64,000 nt of DNA from Acidobacteriota bacterium (GCA_013289855.1 JABCZD010000016.1:1-64000), one strand, 5' to 3'. Positions 25,767-34,803 are shown, counted from the first letter of the stretch. The notes: a model not told the origin generated them from the letters alone. Program-made: numbers and translations.

Positions 25767-25800
25767 GTGGCCCAGCCAATCCTGCTGTGCGCTGTGCCAA
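25767..25800. repeat. Degenerate copy of the GTGGCAC hairpin repeat
   Basis: The sequence GTGGCCCAGCCAATCCTG, followed by CTGTGC, is a damaged copy of the hairpin repeat that is intact at 51080-51104 and 55299-55323. It sits between citrate synthase and the next small gene. Confidence 0.5.
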
Positions 25801-25845
25801 GCCGCGGTGCCAAGCAGCTAAGCCAAACCACAGTGAGAAACATTC

Positions 25846-26073
25846 ATGTCTGACGCCGTCGTCGACAATCTAATTCTCGACCTCCTCGAATGGCTCTCCG
25901 CACGCGACCGAAGCTACGAAGAAGTCATCGAGGTTTGGCGCACCTCCTGTCCCAAATTCCCCGTTTGGGAAGACGTCACCGATCGTGAACTTGTACTGAA
26001 AGAGGAAGTGCACGGCCGTTGTGTAGTCAAGATCAGTGCGTCCGGGCAAGCGCTTCTCGCACAACGCAAGTAA
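25846..26073 (+). CDS. Conserved-looking small protein, function unknown
   Basis: A 75-residue acidic protein (MSDAVVDNLILDLLEWLSARDRSY...). It looks like a compact helix plus beta-hairpin fold: LLEWLSARDRSYEEVIEVWRT could be a short winged-helix-like segment, and the end LVLKEEVHGRCVVKISASGQ alternates like strands. Codon use matches the neighbours. It follows gltA by 106 bp, including a palindromic repeat, so it may be transcribed separately. I do not recognise the family. Confidence 0.6.
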   Translation: MSDAVVDNLILDLLEWLSARDRSYEEVIEVWRTSCPKFPVWEDVTDRELVLKEEVHGRCVVKISASGQALLAQRK

Positions 26074-26286
26074 GAAGCTCAAACCACAAATCAACTCGGA
26101 AGCCATCACAGTTCGAACCGCAATTAGGTAAAGCCCACTGTCGGCCCTCCCAATGCGCACCGGCTCTTCGCGCATCGCATCACGAACGCTGTTTTTTATT
26201 CGCCAGTATCTTCTTGGAAGCCTCGCAACCCGGAGCCTCTCGACGCGATTACCTCCCCGTGTATAGTGGAAAGAGCGAGAGGCTGT

Positions 26287-26688
26287 ATGGCCCAGGTTTC
26301 AAATACCTCCACCACTACCGGAGCACGTCGGCGCAGCCAGCGCGTGCTGATGCAGGTAGCCGTCCGTATCCGCGGAGCCGATGCGCAGGGACAAACCTTT
26401 GAAGAAGAAGCAGAAACCCTGGCCATTAACGCCCATGGCGCCCTCGTTCTACTGTCCGCCCGCGTCACCAGCGGCGGCAAGCTCCACATGCACCATCAGC
26501 GCACCAAGGAAGAAGAAGAGTGTCACGTAGTGTTCCTCGGCCCCGTGCGCAACGGCAAAGCCGAAGTAGGTCTCGAATTCTCCACTTCCCGCCCCACCTT
26601 CTGGCGCGTAGCCTTCCCTCCCGAAGACTGGTCCCCCAAACACCCCGAAGCCCGCAACGCCACCAACACCCGCCCCAACGAAAAATAA
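26287..26688 (+). CDS. PilZ-like domain protein
   Basis: A 133-residue protein. After a short N-terminus it has RRRSQR (the Arg-rich RxxxR c-di-GMP motif region, residues 14-19) and ETLAINAHGALVLLS in place of the canonical D/NxSxxG strand, then beta-strand alternation through VGLEFSTSRPTFWRVAFP. The Ser of the second motif is replaced, so binding of c-di-GMP is uncertain. Single-domain PilZ proteins of this kind are numerous in Acidobacteria. The ATG at 26287 has GAGAGG upstream; the -10-like TATAGT at about 26262 may be its promoter. Confidence 0.75.
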   Translation: MAQVSNTSTTTGARRRSQRVLMQVAVRIRGADAQGQTFEEEAETLAINAHGALVLLSARVTSGGKLHMHHQRTKEEEECHVVFLGPVRNGKAEVGLEFSTSRPTFWRVAFPPEDWSPKHPEARNATNTRPNEK

Positions 26689-26699
26689 TCTGCCAATGT

Positions 26700-26812
26700 A
26701 GTGGCGGGTCTTCAGACCCGTTCCTTTGACTTTGTCTTCTGTATTGTCCGCGCAGCGAGTCCCAGTAGCAGCCCTTGTAGCGACGCCCTTCAGGGCGTCA
26801 TCTTCCCGCCAT
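26700..26812. repeat. Two CTTCAG-centred hairpins
   Basis: CGGGTCTTCAGACCCG (26705-26720) and GACGCCCTTCAGGGCGTC (26782-26799) are perfect hairpins with different stems but the same TTC/TCA loop. They are convergently flanked by the PilZ gene and the aldehyde dehydrogenase. There is no T-run, so they are not classical terminators. Confidence 0.6.
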
Positions 26813-26818
26813 GGCCCT

Positions 26819-28264
26819 TCAAATCCCCGCCGGATTAATCGCTAACAACCTCGGCTCCGTCATCTCCTCGATCGCATACCGCAACCCTTCCCGCCCAATC
26901 CCCGAATCTTTCACCCCGCCATAAGGCATATGATCGATCCGAAATGTAGGCACTTCCCCAACCATCACCCCGCCTACTTCCAGAACCTCAAACGCCCTGC
27001 TAATCCGCACAAAATCCCGCGTAAAAATTCCCGCCTGCAAACCAAAATCCGATCGATTCACTTCCCCGAGCACGGCCTCAAAGTTCGAAAACTTCTCCAC
27101 CGTAACCACCGGCCCAAATATCTCCTTGCAGTTCACACGCATCGCCGGGCGCGTCCCGGTCAACACCGCCGGCGTCACCGTCGCCCCGTCCCGCGTCCCT
27201 CCACACCACAGTTTCGCCCCACCCGCCACCGCCTCGTCGATCCACGCCACATTCCGCCGCGCCGCCTCTTCATTGATCAGCGGACCAACATCCGTCTTTT
27301 CGTCCAGCACCTCTCCAACGTACAATTTCTGCACCCGCGCCACAAACGCCGCCAAAAATTTCTCGTACGCGGACTCTTCCACAAACACGCGCTGCACCGA
27401 AATGCACGTCTGCCCCGCATATGTAAACCCGCCCACCGCGCACCGTTCCACGGCATAATCCATGTTCGCGTCCGCGCACACAATCACCCCGGCATTCCCG
27501 CCCAGTTCCAGCACCACGCGCTTTTTCCCCGCCTGCGCCTTCAGCTGCCATCCCACCGCGGTGCTTCCCGTAAAGCTCAGCAGTTTGATCCGGTCGTCCG
27601 AAACCAACTTCGCGGCATCCTCATTGGATAGCGGCAGCACGTTCAGCGCTCCCGCGGGCCAGCCGGCTTCTTCAATAATCTGCGCCAGCCGCAGCGCGGT
27701 AAGCGGCGTCTGCGGCGCCGGCTTAAGAACGATGGTGCAACCCGCCGCCATCGCCGGCGCCAATTTGTGCGCCACCAAATTGATCGGAAAATTAAACGGC
27801 GTAATCGCCGCGATCGGTCCCATCGCAAATCGCCGTACGATTCCCCAGCGCCCGGCCGTCGATGCCTGCCAGTCCAGCGGCAAATACTCTCCGCCCACCC
27901 GCACCGCCTCTTCCGCGGCCACTGCAAACGTGAACGTCGCGCGCTCCACTTCCACCCGCGCCGCCTTCAGAGGCTTGCCCGCCTCCAGCGCCAAGGTCCG
28001 CGCCAACTCCTCGCGATGCGTCTCAATGCCCTGCGCCACCCCGCGCAAAATCCGTTGCCGTTCGAATCCCCCCATCTTCCGCGTAATCTCAAACGCCCGC
28101 GTGGCCGCAGCAATCGCCGCCTCGAGGTGCGCCGCGCCAGCTCGATAGGTCACACCGGCAAGCTCACCCGTCCCCGGCGAACAAATCTCCACCCGCTCGC
28201 CATCCGTCAGCCAGCTCCCATCCACATAAAACCCAAACGTCTTCACGTCAGTAGCCGTAGGCAT
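26819..28264 (-). CDS. Aldehyde dehydrogenase (lactaldehyde/GapN-like clade)
   Basis: A 481-residue aldehyde dehydrogenase: MGPIAAITPFNFPINLVAHKLAPAMAAG in the coenzyme domain, Glu in VVLELGGNAG, nucleophile Cys in YAGQTCISVQRVFV, and the C-terminal PYGGVKDSGIGREG. The YAGQTCISVQR active site is typical of the group with lactaldehyde, sulfolactaldehyde and non-phosphorylating glyceraldehyde-3-phosphate dehydrogenases, so the substrate is probably a hydroxy- or phospho-aldehyde. The ATG at 28264 has GGGGAA before it. It is separated from the polyamine island by a 558-bp noncoding stretch and is probably monocistronic. Confidence 0.88.
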   Translation of the reverse strand: MPTATDVKTFGFYVDGSWLTDGERVEICSPGTGELAGVTYRAGAAHLEAAIAAATRAFEITRKMGGFERQRILRGVAQGIETHREELARTLALEAGKPLKAARVEVERATFTFAVAAEEAVRVGGEYLPLDWQASTAGRWGIVRRFAMGPIAAITPFNFPINLVAHKLAPAMAAGCTIVLKPAPQTPLTALRLAQIIEEAGWPAGALNVLPLSNEDAAKLVSDDRIKLLSFTGSTAVGWQLKAQAGKKRVVLELGGNAGVIVCADANMDYAVERCAVGGFTYAGQTCISVQRVFVEESAYEKFLAAFVARVQKLYVGEVLDEKTDVGPLINEEAARRNVAWIDEAVAGGAKLWCGGTRDGATVTPAVLTGTRPAMRVNCKEIFGPVVTVEKFSNFEAVLGEVNRSDFGLQAGIFTRDFVRISRAFEVLEVGGVMVGEVPTFRIDHMPYGGVKDSGIGREGLRYAIEEMTEPRLLAINPAGI

Positions 28265-28340
28265 GCTCAGTTCCCCATCCGTATTCTAAACCTTCACCCA
28301 CCTTCGACTTTCCGCCCTCACCTCTTCTTCCCGCATTGGT

Positions 28341-28390
28341 CTCTCTTCTCTGTGCCCTCTGTGTCCCTGCGTCCTCTGCGCTATTCTTTG
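28341..28390. repeat. CTCTGTG-type simple dispersed repeat
   Basis: A run built from CTCTGTGCCCTCTGTGTCC followed by variants such as GCGTCCTCTGCG. On the other strand it reads as repeating GCAGAGGACGCAG. Imperfect 10-11 bp repeats of this kind occur between genes of many unrelated bacteria. Its function is unknown. Confidence 0.45.
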
Positions 28391-28437
28391 CTTTTTTCGC
28401 AGTATAGAATCCCTGCCAAGAACGTCGCAGAAATACC

Positions 28438-28466
28438 TTGACAAGCACCGTACTACTTGATATTCT
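28438..28466 (+). promoter_or_regulatory. Near-consensus promoter without downstream gene
   Basis: -35 TTGACA (28438-28443), a 17-bp spacer and -10 TATTCT (28461-28466). No plus-strand ORF of merit follows before the 3' end of the opposing aminotransferase at 28823. A similar promoter-plus-repeat arrangement occurs at 55081. Confidence 0.5.
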
Positions 28467-28682
28467 TCCCTTGGTGTAGAAGTGTCTCTCGTTCCCGCAT
28501 ATTTTCAATAAGAATCCATCGTAAAGCTCTTGTCTTCAGCGGCTTGTCCCTGGCTCACAAATTTCATCGCCCGTCCCGGCGTCCGACGGTACTCGTAGTA
28601 CCCAAATTTTCCGTTCGCCTCGATCTCCGCGGAATCGCCGCCTGGGATAGCCAAAGACTAACGTATACGCTGCGGTAAACCA

Positions 28683-28757
28683 AGCAGAATGAACACTTGT
28701 GAAACCGTATCAAAACAAAGGACTTTAAATCGTTTAGAATGCACACTTACAAAAACA
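28683..28757 (+). repeat. Dispersed repeat AGAATGnACACTT, locus A
   Basis: AGCAGAATGAACACTTG at 28683 is identical to the start of the repeat at 55200. A second, imperfect copy, AGAATGCACACTTAC, starts at about 28737, making direct repeats 49-50 bp apart. Between them lies an AAAACAAAGGACTTTAAA segment also matched at 55230-55248. Confidence 0.6.
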
Positions 28758-28822
28758 AACCCAGTGGGCACCCGGAAAGGTGGCCGGAAAACAGCTCCGT
28801 TCCTCAGGCCAGGAGTGTGCCT

Positions 28823-30184
28823 CTATGCGTGTGAAAGTTCCGCGTGCTTGCGATCCGCCACCGACGCAATCGCCTCCTCCAGCACACCCAACCCTTCGTC
28901 GAACTGCTCATCGGTGATCGCGAACGGCACCAATATCCGCATCACGTTGTTATAGCTCCCGGCCGTGATGGTGATCAAGCCATGCTCGTAGCAGTAGTGC
29001 GCCACCTCCTTCGTCTCCGTGTCAGCAGGCTCGCGCGTCTCCGCGTTGCGGACCAACTCGACGGCGCACATTCCGCCCAGTCCGCGGACGTCGCCAACCA
29101 GTGGCCATTTTTTCTGCCAGCCCCGCGCGCGCTTCTCAAAGTGTTTGCCCATCGCGGTAGCTCGCTCCAGCAATCCGCCGTGCTCGATCATCTCGATGGA
29201 CGCCAGCGCCGCCGCGCACGATAGCGGATTACCCGCAAACGTGCTGCCCAGTCCGCCCACGCCTGGCGCATCCATGATCTCGGCCCGTCCGGTTACCGCC
29301 GCGATCGGCAACCCGCCGCCCAGCGATTTCGCTGTCAGGATCAAGTCCGGTTCGACGCCGTAATGTTCGATCGCGAAAAACTTCCCCGTCCGCCCCAGTC
29401 CGGACTGCACTTCATCCGCAATCAACACGATTCCGTACTTCCGGCAAATATCCTGCACGATGCCAAAAAATTCCTTTGGCGGCGCCATAAATCCGCCTTC
29501 GCCCAGCACCGGCTCCACGATCACCGCCGCCACGGCCTCTGGCGACACCACGCGTTTGAACGTATCTTCCAAATGGTGCGCGCACGTCACGCCGCAGGAG
29601 GGATACGTAAGCCCATAGGAGCAGCGATAACAATAGGCATAAGGAATGCGATAAATATCGGAAGCAAACGGCGCGAAACCAGTTTTGTAAGGATTCGTCT
29701 TGCTCGTCAGCGACATCGCCAGGAACGAGCGCCCGTGGAACGCATCCTCAAAACAGATAACCGCCGGCCGCTTGGTATACGCGCGCGCAATCTTCACCGC
29801 GTTTTCCACCGCCTCCGCGCCGGTATTGACGATGAATGTTTTCTTCGGCGATTTTCCCGGCGCCAGCGCGTTCAGCTTCTCGGCCACCGCCACGTACGGC
29901 TCGTACGGCGTCACGCTGAAACACAAATGCATATACTTTTCGAGCTGCGCGCTCACCGCCGCCGTCACCGGCGCGGCGCGATGCCCCATATTCAAACAGC
30001 CGATTCCGCCGGCGAAATCGATGTAGTGATTGCCGTCCACATCTTCAATCACCGCGCCGTTCGCGCTCGCCGCAAAAATCGGCGTGGAATGGTACGGCCC
30101 GCGCGGCACCGCGGCTTCGCGCCTTTTCATCAGCGCGCGCGATTTCGGCCCGGGAATTTCCGTTCGCAACTTGATCGTCGCCAT
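28823..30184 (-). CDS. gabT: 4-aminobutyrate aminotransferase-like class III aminotransferase
   Basis: A 453-residue PLP-dependent class III aminotransferase of GabT type: VIEDVDGNHYIDFAGGIGCLNMGH at the N-terminus, NTGAEAVENAVKIAR, the FHGRS motif (EDAFHGRSFLAM), EPVLGEGGF, IADEVQSGLGRTGKFFA with the PLP-binding Asp, and Lys in LTAKSLGGGLPIA. It would transfer the amino group of GABA (or a related omega-amino acid) to 2-oxoglutarate, giving succinate semialdehyde. The ATG at 30184 fits the family length of about 450. It is the last gene of a four-gene minus-strand operon, 52 bp after the aldehyde dehydrogenase. The two-Cys pair in YCYRCSYGLTYPSCGVTC is a recognised feature of this GabT subgroup. 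Confidence 0.88.
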   Translation of the reverse strand: MATIKLRTEIPGPKSRALMKRREAAVPRGPYHSTPIFAASANGAVIEDVDGNHYIDFAGGIGCLNMGHRAAPVTAAVSAQLEKYMHLCFSVTPYEPYVAVAEKLNALAPGKSPKKTFIVNTGAEAVENAVKIARAYTKRPAVICFEDAFHGRSFLAMSLTSKTNPYKTGFAPFASDIYRIPYAYCYRCSYGLTYPSCGVTCAHHLEDTFKRVVSPEAVAAVIVEPVLGEGGFMAPPKEFFGIVQDICRKYGIVLIADEVQSGLGRTGKFFAIEHYGVEPDLILTAKSLGGGLPIAAVTGRAEIMDAPGVGGLGSTFAGNPLSCAAALASIEMIEHGGLLERATAMGKHFEKRARGWQKKWPLVGDVRGLGGMCAVELVRNAETREPADTETKEVAHYCYEHGLITITAGSYNNVMRILVPFAITDEQFDEGLGVLEEAIASVADRKHAELSHA

Positions 30185-30236
30185 TTCAGCACCATCCGTC
30201 GATGAATACGATCTGCCTTCTTCGTACCAACTGCTT

Positions 30237-31718
30237 CTAATACCAGCCAATCGGCGCTTCGTCCAGATTCACGAATACCTGCTTGGTTTCCAGATATTCT
30301 TCGATGCCCGATGGACCGAGTTCGCGCCCAAATCCGGACTGTTTGTAGCCGCCCCACGGCGCTTCCACGTAAGTCGGCTGCATGTGATTGACCCAGATAA
30401 TTCCCGCGCGCAACGATTTCACCACGCGGAACGCTTTGTAAATATCGCGCGTCCATACCGCAGCCGCCAAGCCATACGGCGAATCGTTGGCAATGCGAAT
30501 CGCGTCGGGCTCGCCATCAAAAGGAATCACTGAAGCCACGGGGCCAAAAATCTCTTCTCGCGAAATGCGCGCATTGTTGTCCACATCATAAAAAATGGTC
30601 GGCTCGACGTAATAGCCTTTGCCGAACGCCGTGGGCCGTCCACCGCCAATCGCTACCTTCGCTTCTTTCTTTCCCAGCGCCAGGTAGGAGCTCACGCGGT
30701 CGTGCTGCTCCTTGCTGACCAGCGGTCCCATCTTCGTTTCGCGTTCGAGCGGTGGCCCAAGTTTGATGCGTTTGGCTTTTTCCGTCATGGCCTCAACGAA
30801 CTTAGAATAAATTTTCTTTTCCACCAGAATGCGGCTTCCTGCGGAACAAACTTCGCCTTGATTGATAAACACGCCAAACAGCGCGCCATCCACGGAGGCT
30901 TCCCAATCCGCATCGGCGAAAAATATATTCGGTGATTTGCCGCCAAGTTCGAGGGTCACGCGCTTCAGCGTATCCGCCGCGCTCTTCACAATAATCTTGC
31001 CGACCGCGGCGCTGCCGGTAAATGCAATCTTGTCCACGCCGGGATGCGCCACCAGCGCCGCCCCCGTCGTTTCACCAGGACCGTTAATGATATTCACCAC
31101 GCCGGGAGGCACGCCGCATTCTTCAAACCAACTCGCCACTTCCATCGCCGTCAGCGGTGTTTGCTCCGCCGGTTTGAGCACGCAGGCGCAACCCGCCGCA
31201 AGCGCCGGCGCCAGCTTCCATGACGCCATCACCAGTGGATAATTCCAAGGAACGATTTGTCCCGCGACGCCGACCGGTTCGCGCATCGTAAAACTCAACG
31301 CATTCGCCGGCACGGGATTCACATGGCCCAAAACTTTGTTGGCCATCCCCGCGTAGTACTCGAAACAGGTCGCCGCATCGGCAATGTCGTACTCCGCTTC
31401 CACGATGGGTTTGCCGGAATTGCGGCATTCGATTTCCGCAAGATGCGCGGCATTCTGCCGGATTTTCTCGGCGAACTTGTACAATATGCGGCCGCGTTCC
31501 TGCGCGGTCGTCGTCGCCCACGGACCGGAATCAAACGCCGCTCGCGCCGTTTTCACCGCGGAATCCACATCGGCCGCGGTGGCGGACGCGACCTGCGCGA
31601 TCACTTCTTCCGTCGAAGGATCGTACACGGGAAATGTTTCGCCGGCGGATCCATCCACCCATTTGCCGCCAACATAATTTTGATACGTGCGCACCACTGC
31701 CTTCGTACCGCTAGACAT
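30237..31718 (-). CDS. Betaine-aldehyde/aminoaldehyde dehydrogenase (BetB/KauB/PatD-like)
   Basis: A 493-residue aldehyde dehydrogenase, exactly the length of BetB-type enzymes. Motifs: QIVPWNYPLVMASWKLAPALAAG, FTGSAAVGKII, Glu in VTLELGGKSPNI, nucleophile Cys in NQGEVCSAGSRI, and PWGGYKQSGFGRELG. This clade oxidises omega-aminoaldehydes such as 4-aminobutyraldehyde or betaine aldehyde. Two ATGs stand side by side at 31721 and 31718; GGGAGG upstream has proper spacing to the second. It lies between a permease and gabT in a tight operon, which favours the 4-aminobutyraldehyde-to-GABA step of putrescine breakdown (inference). Confidence 0.9.
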   Translation of the reverse strand: MSSGTKAVVRTYQNYVGGKWVDGSAGETFPVYDPSTEEVIAQVASATAADVDSAVKTARAAFDSGPWATTTAQERGRILYKFAEKIRQNAAHLAEIECRNSGKPIVEAEYDIADAATCFEYYAGMANKVLGHVNPVPANALSFTMREPVGVAGQIVPWNYPLVMASWKLAPALAAGCACVLKPAEQTPLTAMEVASWFEECGVPPGVVNIINGPGETTGAALVAHPGVDKIAFTGSAAVGKIIVKSAADTLKRVTLELGGKSPNIFFADADWEASVDGALFGVFINQGEVCSAGSRILVEKKIYSKFVEAMTEKAKRIKLGPPLERETKMGPLVSKEQHDRVSSYLALGKKEAKVAIGGGRPTAFGKGYYVEPTIFYDVDNNARISREEIFGPVASVIPFDGEPDAIRIANDSPYGLAAAVWTRDIYKAFRVVKSLRAGIIWVNHMQPTYVEAPWGGYKQSGFGRELGPSGIEEYLETKQVFVNLDEAPIGWY

Positions 31719-31770
31719 CATGACCTCCCAAATGCGATTCCGCCGCACATCTCAAAAGACGCGCGAAGCT

Positions 31771-33225
31771 CTATACGCCTGAGGCCGGCGCGGCAGCGAG
31801 CTTGCGCGCCATCTTGCGTCTGCCATAAACAAAGAAAAAATACGCCGCCAACCCCACAAAAAATACCGTTCCCGAAACCATTTCAAATTCGTAGGTCCGC
31901 AGCGAGGTAATCAGTTGCGGCGGAAAATACTGCAACAGTATCCCGAGAATCGTGGTGACCAGGCCGCTCGCTCCGGCCAGCACCAGCACCGGCTTGCTAT
32001 ACACCCCGGAACCGTCTGGCGCGCGAAAGGCAAATCTCAGGAGCGCGCCAAACACATAAATGTACGGCACGAGCTGCAGCACCACGGCGAGCGAGAGCAT
32101 GGTCTGAAACGCTTCCTGCACGCTGGAAAAACGAAAGAACACCACACAGAGCAGCATCGATATCGTGGCATGCACCAAAAGCGCGGCGTACGGCGTAGCG
32201 TACTTCGGATGAACGCGGCCCAGCCACCCCGGCATGTACGAATCCAGCCCGGCAACAAACGGAATACGCGCCGAACCGCCGAGCCACGCTGAAGCAATGC
32301 CGACGATAGAAATGCTGAGCACCAGCGCAAAAATCGGGACGATCCAGGAAATCCCAATCCCCGCCGCCATCCCGCCGACAGCCTGCACAATGCCTTGCAG
32401 GACACTCATCTTGTTTCGGCCCAAAGCCACGAGCAACGTCAGCGTCGTGCCGATGTATAGCACTCCGGAAATAACGCCTCCCCACGCGACCGCGCCGGGC
32501 AAGGTCTTCCGCGGCTCTTGAATTTCGTCGCCCATGATGGAAGCAAGCTCCAGTCCCACAAGAGCGAAGCAGATGACGCCGAACGAATTCAAAACAAAAC
32601 GCGGATCGTGAGGAATCTTGAAATCCGCAGCAGTGACGGTAATGCCGTCTCGCAGCACCACGATCACGCCCAAAGTAATCAGCGTGACCGCCGCAATTCC
32701 CGTTCCTACCGCGCCGAGATTGTTGATCCACTTCCCAACTCTCGAACCGACGATGTTCAACACCGTCAGTATTGCCAGAAGCGCCAGCGAAACCCACAGC
32801 GCAAACGATTTATTGTCCGCCAGCGCTTGATGGCCGTTGCCCAGAACAAATACCGAGACGCCGACGAAGTACAACATGATCGTCGGCACGTACATCATGT
32901 TGTTCGTCCAATAGCACCAGCCAGAAAGAAAGCCATGAAAGTCGCCGAAAACTTCCTTGGCCCACAAATAAACGCCACCTTCACCAGGATAGCGATGCGC
33001 CAGTTCGATCACGGCGATTCCCTGCGGCCAGAAAAACAGCAGCAGCGAAATGATCCACAGCCAGACGGTTACGCCGCCATTCGCGGCAATCGACGGAACA
33101 ACGTTGAGGTTGAAAACTGCAACGACAAAAAGCAGAACAAGATCCCAGCGCCCGAGCACCCGCCGCAAATTGGGTGCGTGCTCCGTGCCGGCTATGGCGT
33201 CGGCGCTGGTGATATTGGTGGCCAA
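31771..33225 (-). CDS. APC-superfamily amino acid/polyamine permease
   Basis: A 484-residue protein with about 12 membrane segments. The APC signature near the N-terminus is LLFVVAVFNLNVVPSIAANG, TM3 is preceded by RYPGEGGVYLWAKEVFGDFHGF, and FALVGLELASIMGDEIQEPRKTLP matches the conserved loop of the AAT/PotE/GadC-like groups. It should import or exchange an amino acid or polyamine. The start is a TTG (33223-33225 read in reverse) with CGGAGA at good spacing; no ATG with comparable support is near. It sits between two aminotransferase/dehydrogenase genes, with 18 bp to the upstream gene and 52 bp to the downstream one. Confidence 0.88.
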   Translation of the reverse strand: MATNITSADAIAGTEHAPNLRRVLGRWDLVLLFVVAVFNLNVVPSIAANGGVTVWLWIISLLLFFWPQGIAVIELAHRYPGEGGVYLWAKEVFGDFHGFLSGWCYWTNNMMYVPTIMLYFVGVSVFVLGNGHQALADNKSFALWVSLALLAILTVLNIVGSRVGKWINNLGAVGTGIAAVTLITLGVIVVLRDGITVTAADFKIPHDPRFVLNSFGVICFALVGLELASIMGDEIQEPRKTLPGAVAWGGVISGVLYIGTTLTLLVALGRNKMSVLQGIVQAVGGMAAGIGISWIVPIFALVLSISIVGIASAWLGGSARIPFVAGLDSYMPGWLGRVHPKYATPYAALLVHATISMLLCVVFFRFSSVQEAFQTMLSLAVVLQLVPYIYVFGALLRFAFRAPDGSGVYSKPVLVLAGASGLVTTILGILLQYFPPQLITSLRTYEFEMVSGTVFFVGLAAYFFFVYGRRKMARKLAAAPASGV

Positions 33226-33243
33226 GAAATTCTCCGGAAACTT

Positions 33244-34626
33244 TTAATGGCCAGCTGCGCCGACAAACGCCAGGCCGCGGCCCGCCTGCGCTTTTGCGAG
33301 CGCAGGAGCGATTTCATCAAACACCGCCAGATGCTTGTCGATATCCACTTCCGTGTGTTGCACGGAAATAGTCCACTGCTCGTCCCACCAATACGGCTGG
33401 GCGAGCACGCCGCGATTTACCATGGCGAACCAGTATTGCCGCCAGAGGTCGACGTCGATTTTTGTCCAGTCGCGATAATTTTGAATCTCTTTGGGATACA
33501 GCATCAGCGCGCCGTTGACGCCCGCGCTGACAACGTACGCCTGCAGGCCCGCCTTCGCGACGATGCCGCGATAGCCTTCGGTCAATTTTTTGCTGAGCTT
33601 CGCGGTGTGCTCGTAGTTCGCGCGCGTGAGCACTTCACGGAACGTGGCAAGACCCGCGGACATGGCCACGCGATTGGTGTTGTACGTTCCGCCGTGAAAC
33701 ACTTTGTGATCGCTGATCAAGTGCATCACTTGCTTGCTGGCGCCAAAAGCGCCGAGCGGCAAGCCGCCACCGATGGATTTCGCCAGGCAAATCATGTCCG
33801 GCTTCACGCCAAAATAATCGCTGGCGCCGCCCCAGGCCAGCTTGGCGCCGGTTTTCACTTCGTCAAAAATCAGCAGCGCGCCATTTTTCGTGCAAATTTC
33901 CCGCAGCCCTTCCAGAAATCCGGGCTGCGGCATGCACAGTCCGACGTTCATCAAAATGGGTTCGAGAATAATCGCGGCTATCTGCCCGGGATATTCCTTG
34001 AAGCGGTGCTCGACGCTGGGCAAATTGTTAAAGCTCGCCACCACTACGTTAGCGACGCTGGATTTCGGTATGCCACCGCCGCCAGGCACGGAAGTCGGCG
34101 CATCCGCATCGCCCCAATCTTCGGCTTTGGGCTTCACGCTAACGAGCGCGGTATCGTGCAATCCGTGGTACGAACCTTCAAACTTCAAAATCTTGTCGCG
34201 ACCCGTGGCCGCGCGCGCGATGCGGCAAGCGTGCATGGTCACTTCCGTGCCGCTGGAACCGAATCGCACCATCTCCACCGGATACCGCTTGCAGATTTCT
34301 TCCGCCAGTTCCCATTCCTGTTCGTGCGGCATGCCGAAGGTGGTGCCTTCATGCAGCTTTTCTTCTACCGCCTTCACCACCGCGGGATGGCAGTGCCCGG
34401 CCATCAGCGCGCCGAAACACAAATTGTGATCAACGTACTCGTTGCTGTCGATATCGTGAATGCGGCCGGCTTTGCCATCTTTCACGAAAATCGGATACGG
34501 CTCGTAATGCCGGTAATTGCTGGCGACTCCCAGTGGAATACGTTCCAGCGCCCGCTTATGCGCGGCGGCGGATTTGGGCGTGCGTTTTTCGTAGCTGGCA
34601 ATCTCTTTTTGCAGTTCGTCGTGCAT
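33244..34626 (-). CDS. Class III aminotransferase of the glutamate-1-semialdehyde aminomutase-like group
   Basis: A 460-residue PLP enzyme: IHDIDSNEYVDHNLCFGALMAGH, RFGSSGTEVTMHACRIARAATGR, KFEGSYHGLHDTALV, IFDEVKTGAKLAWGGAS with the PLP Asp, and Lys in CLAKSIGGGLPLG. It resembles HemL, but it lies in a catabolic operon and lacks the haem-gene context, so it is more likely an omega-amine or beta-amino acid aminotransferase than the tetrapyrrole enzyme. The ATG at 34626 has GGAGAAG before it. It is the first gene of the operon followed by permease, aldehyde dehydrogenase and gabT. It may supply the aminoaldehyde for the dehydrogenase (inference). Confidence 0.85.
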   Translation of the reverse strand: MHDELQKEIASYEKRTPKSAAAHKRALERIPLGVASNYRHYEPYPIFVKDGKAGRIHDIDSNEYVDHNLCFGALMAGHCHPAVVKAVEEKLHEGTTFGMPHEQEWELAEEICKRYPVEMVRFGSSGTEVTMHACRIARAATGRDKILKFEGSYHGLHDTALVSVKPKAEDWGDADAPTSVPGGGGIPKSSVANVVVASFNNLPSVEHRFKEYPGQIAAIILEPILMNVGLCMPQPGFLEGLREICTKNGALLIFDEVKTGAKLAWGGASDYFGVKPDMICLAKSIGGGLPLGAFGASKQVMHLISDHKVFHGGTYNTNRVAMSAGLATFREVLTRANYEHTAKLSKKLTEGYRGIVAKAGLQAYVVSAGVNGALMLYPKEIQNYRDWTKIDVDLWRQYWFAMVNRGVLAQPYWWDEQWTISVQHTEVDIDKHLAVFDEIAPALAKAQAGRGLAFVGAAGH

Positions 34627-34803
34627 GGTACTTCTCCATAAATGGCCCACCGCGGTGCGGCGAGCCGGCAGGTCTGTTCCCTGCGGTCAGTTTAGTGCGT
34701 ATGTCTATCTTAGTTCATTCTCACAGGCTGAGTTCGTTTGCGCAGGAGAAGGCGCGACCCATCCGCGAGTCGCGCCATTAAATATCGTCCGTCCGCTGCT
34801 AAC

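Larger units (their letters stand above)
28265..28822. other. Long noncoding stretch with promoter and repeats
   Basis: 558 bp without a believable gene between two minus-strand genes. It contains a purine/pyrimidine-biased stretch, a strong plus-strand promoter and a dispersed repeat, each listed separately. The plus-strand promoter drives into sequence antisense to nothing and without an ORF, so a small noncoding transcript is possible. Confidence 0.6.

Noticed and set aside
33244..34626. Annotation as hemL (glutamate-1-semialdehyde aminomutase of haem synthesis)
   Set aside because: The sequence is HemL-like, but the operon is catabolic (permease, aldehyde dehydrogenase, GabT) and no haem gene is near, so a biosynthetic call is not supported.
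32518..34641. A very long open frame (about 707 codons) on the plus strand opposite the permease and aminotransferase
   Set aside because: Its translation is Arg/His/Gln-rich, with no domain or start signal, while the minus strand encodes two clear enzymes. It is a mirror effect of GC-biased codon use.
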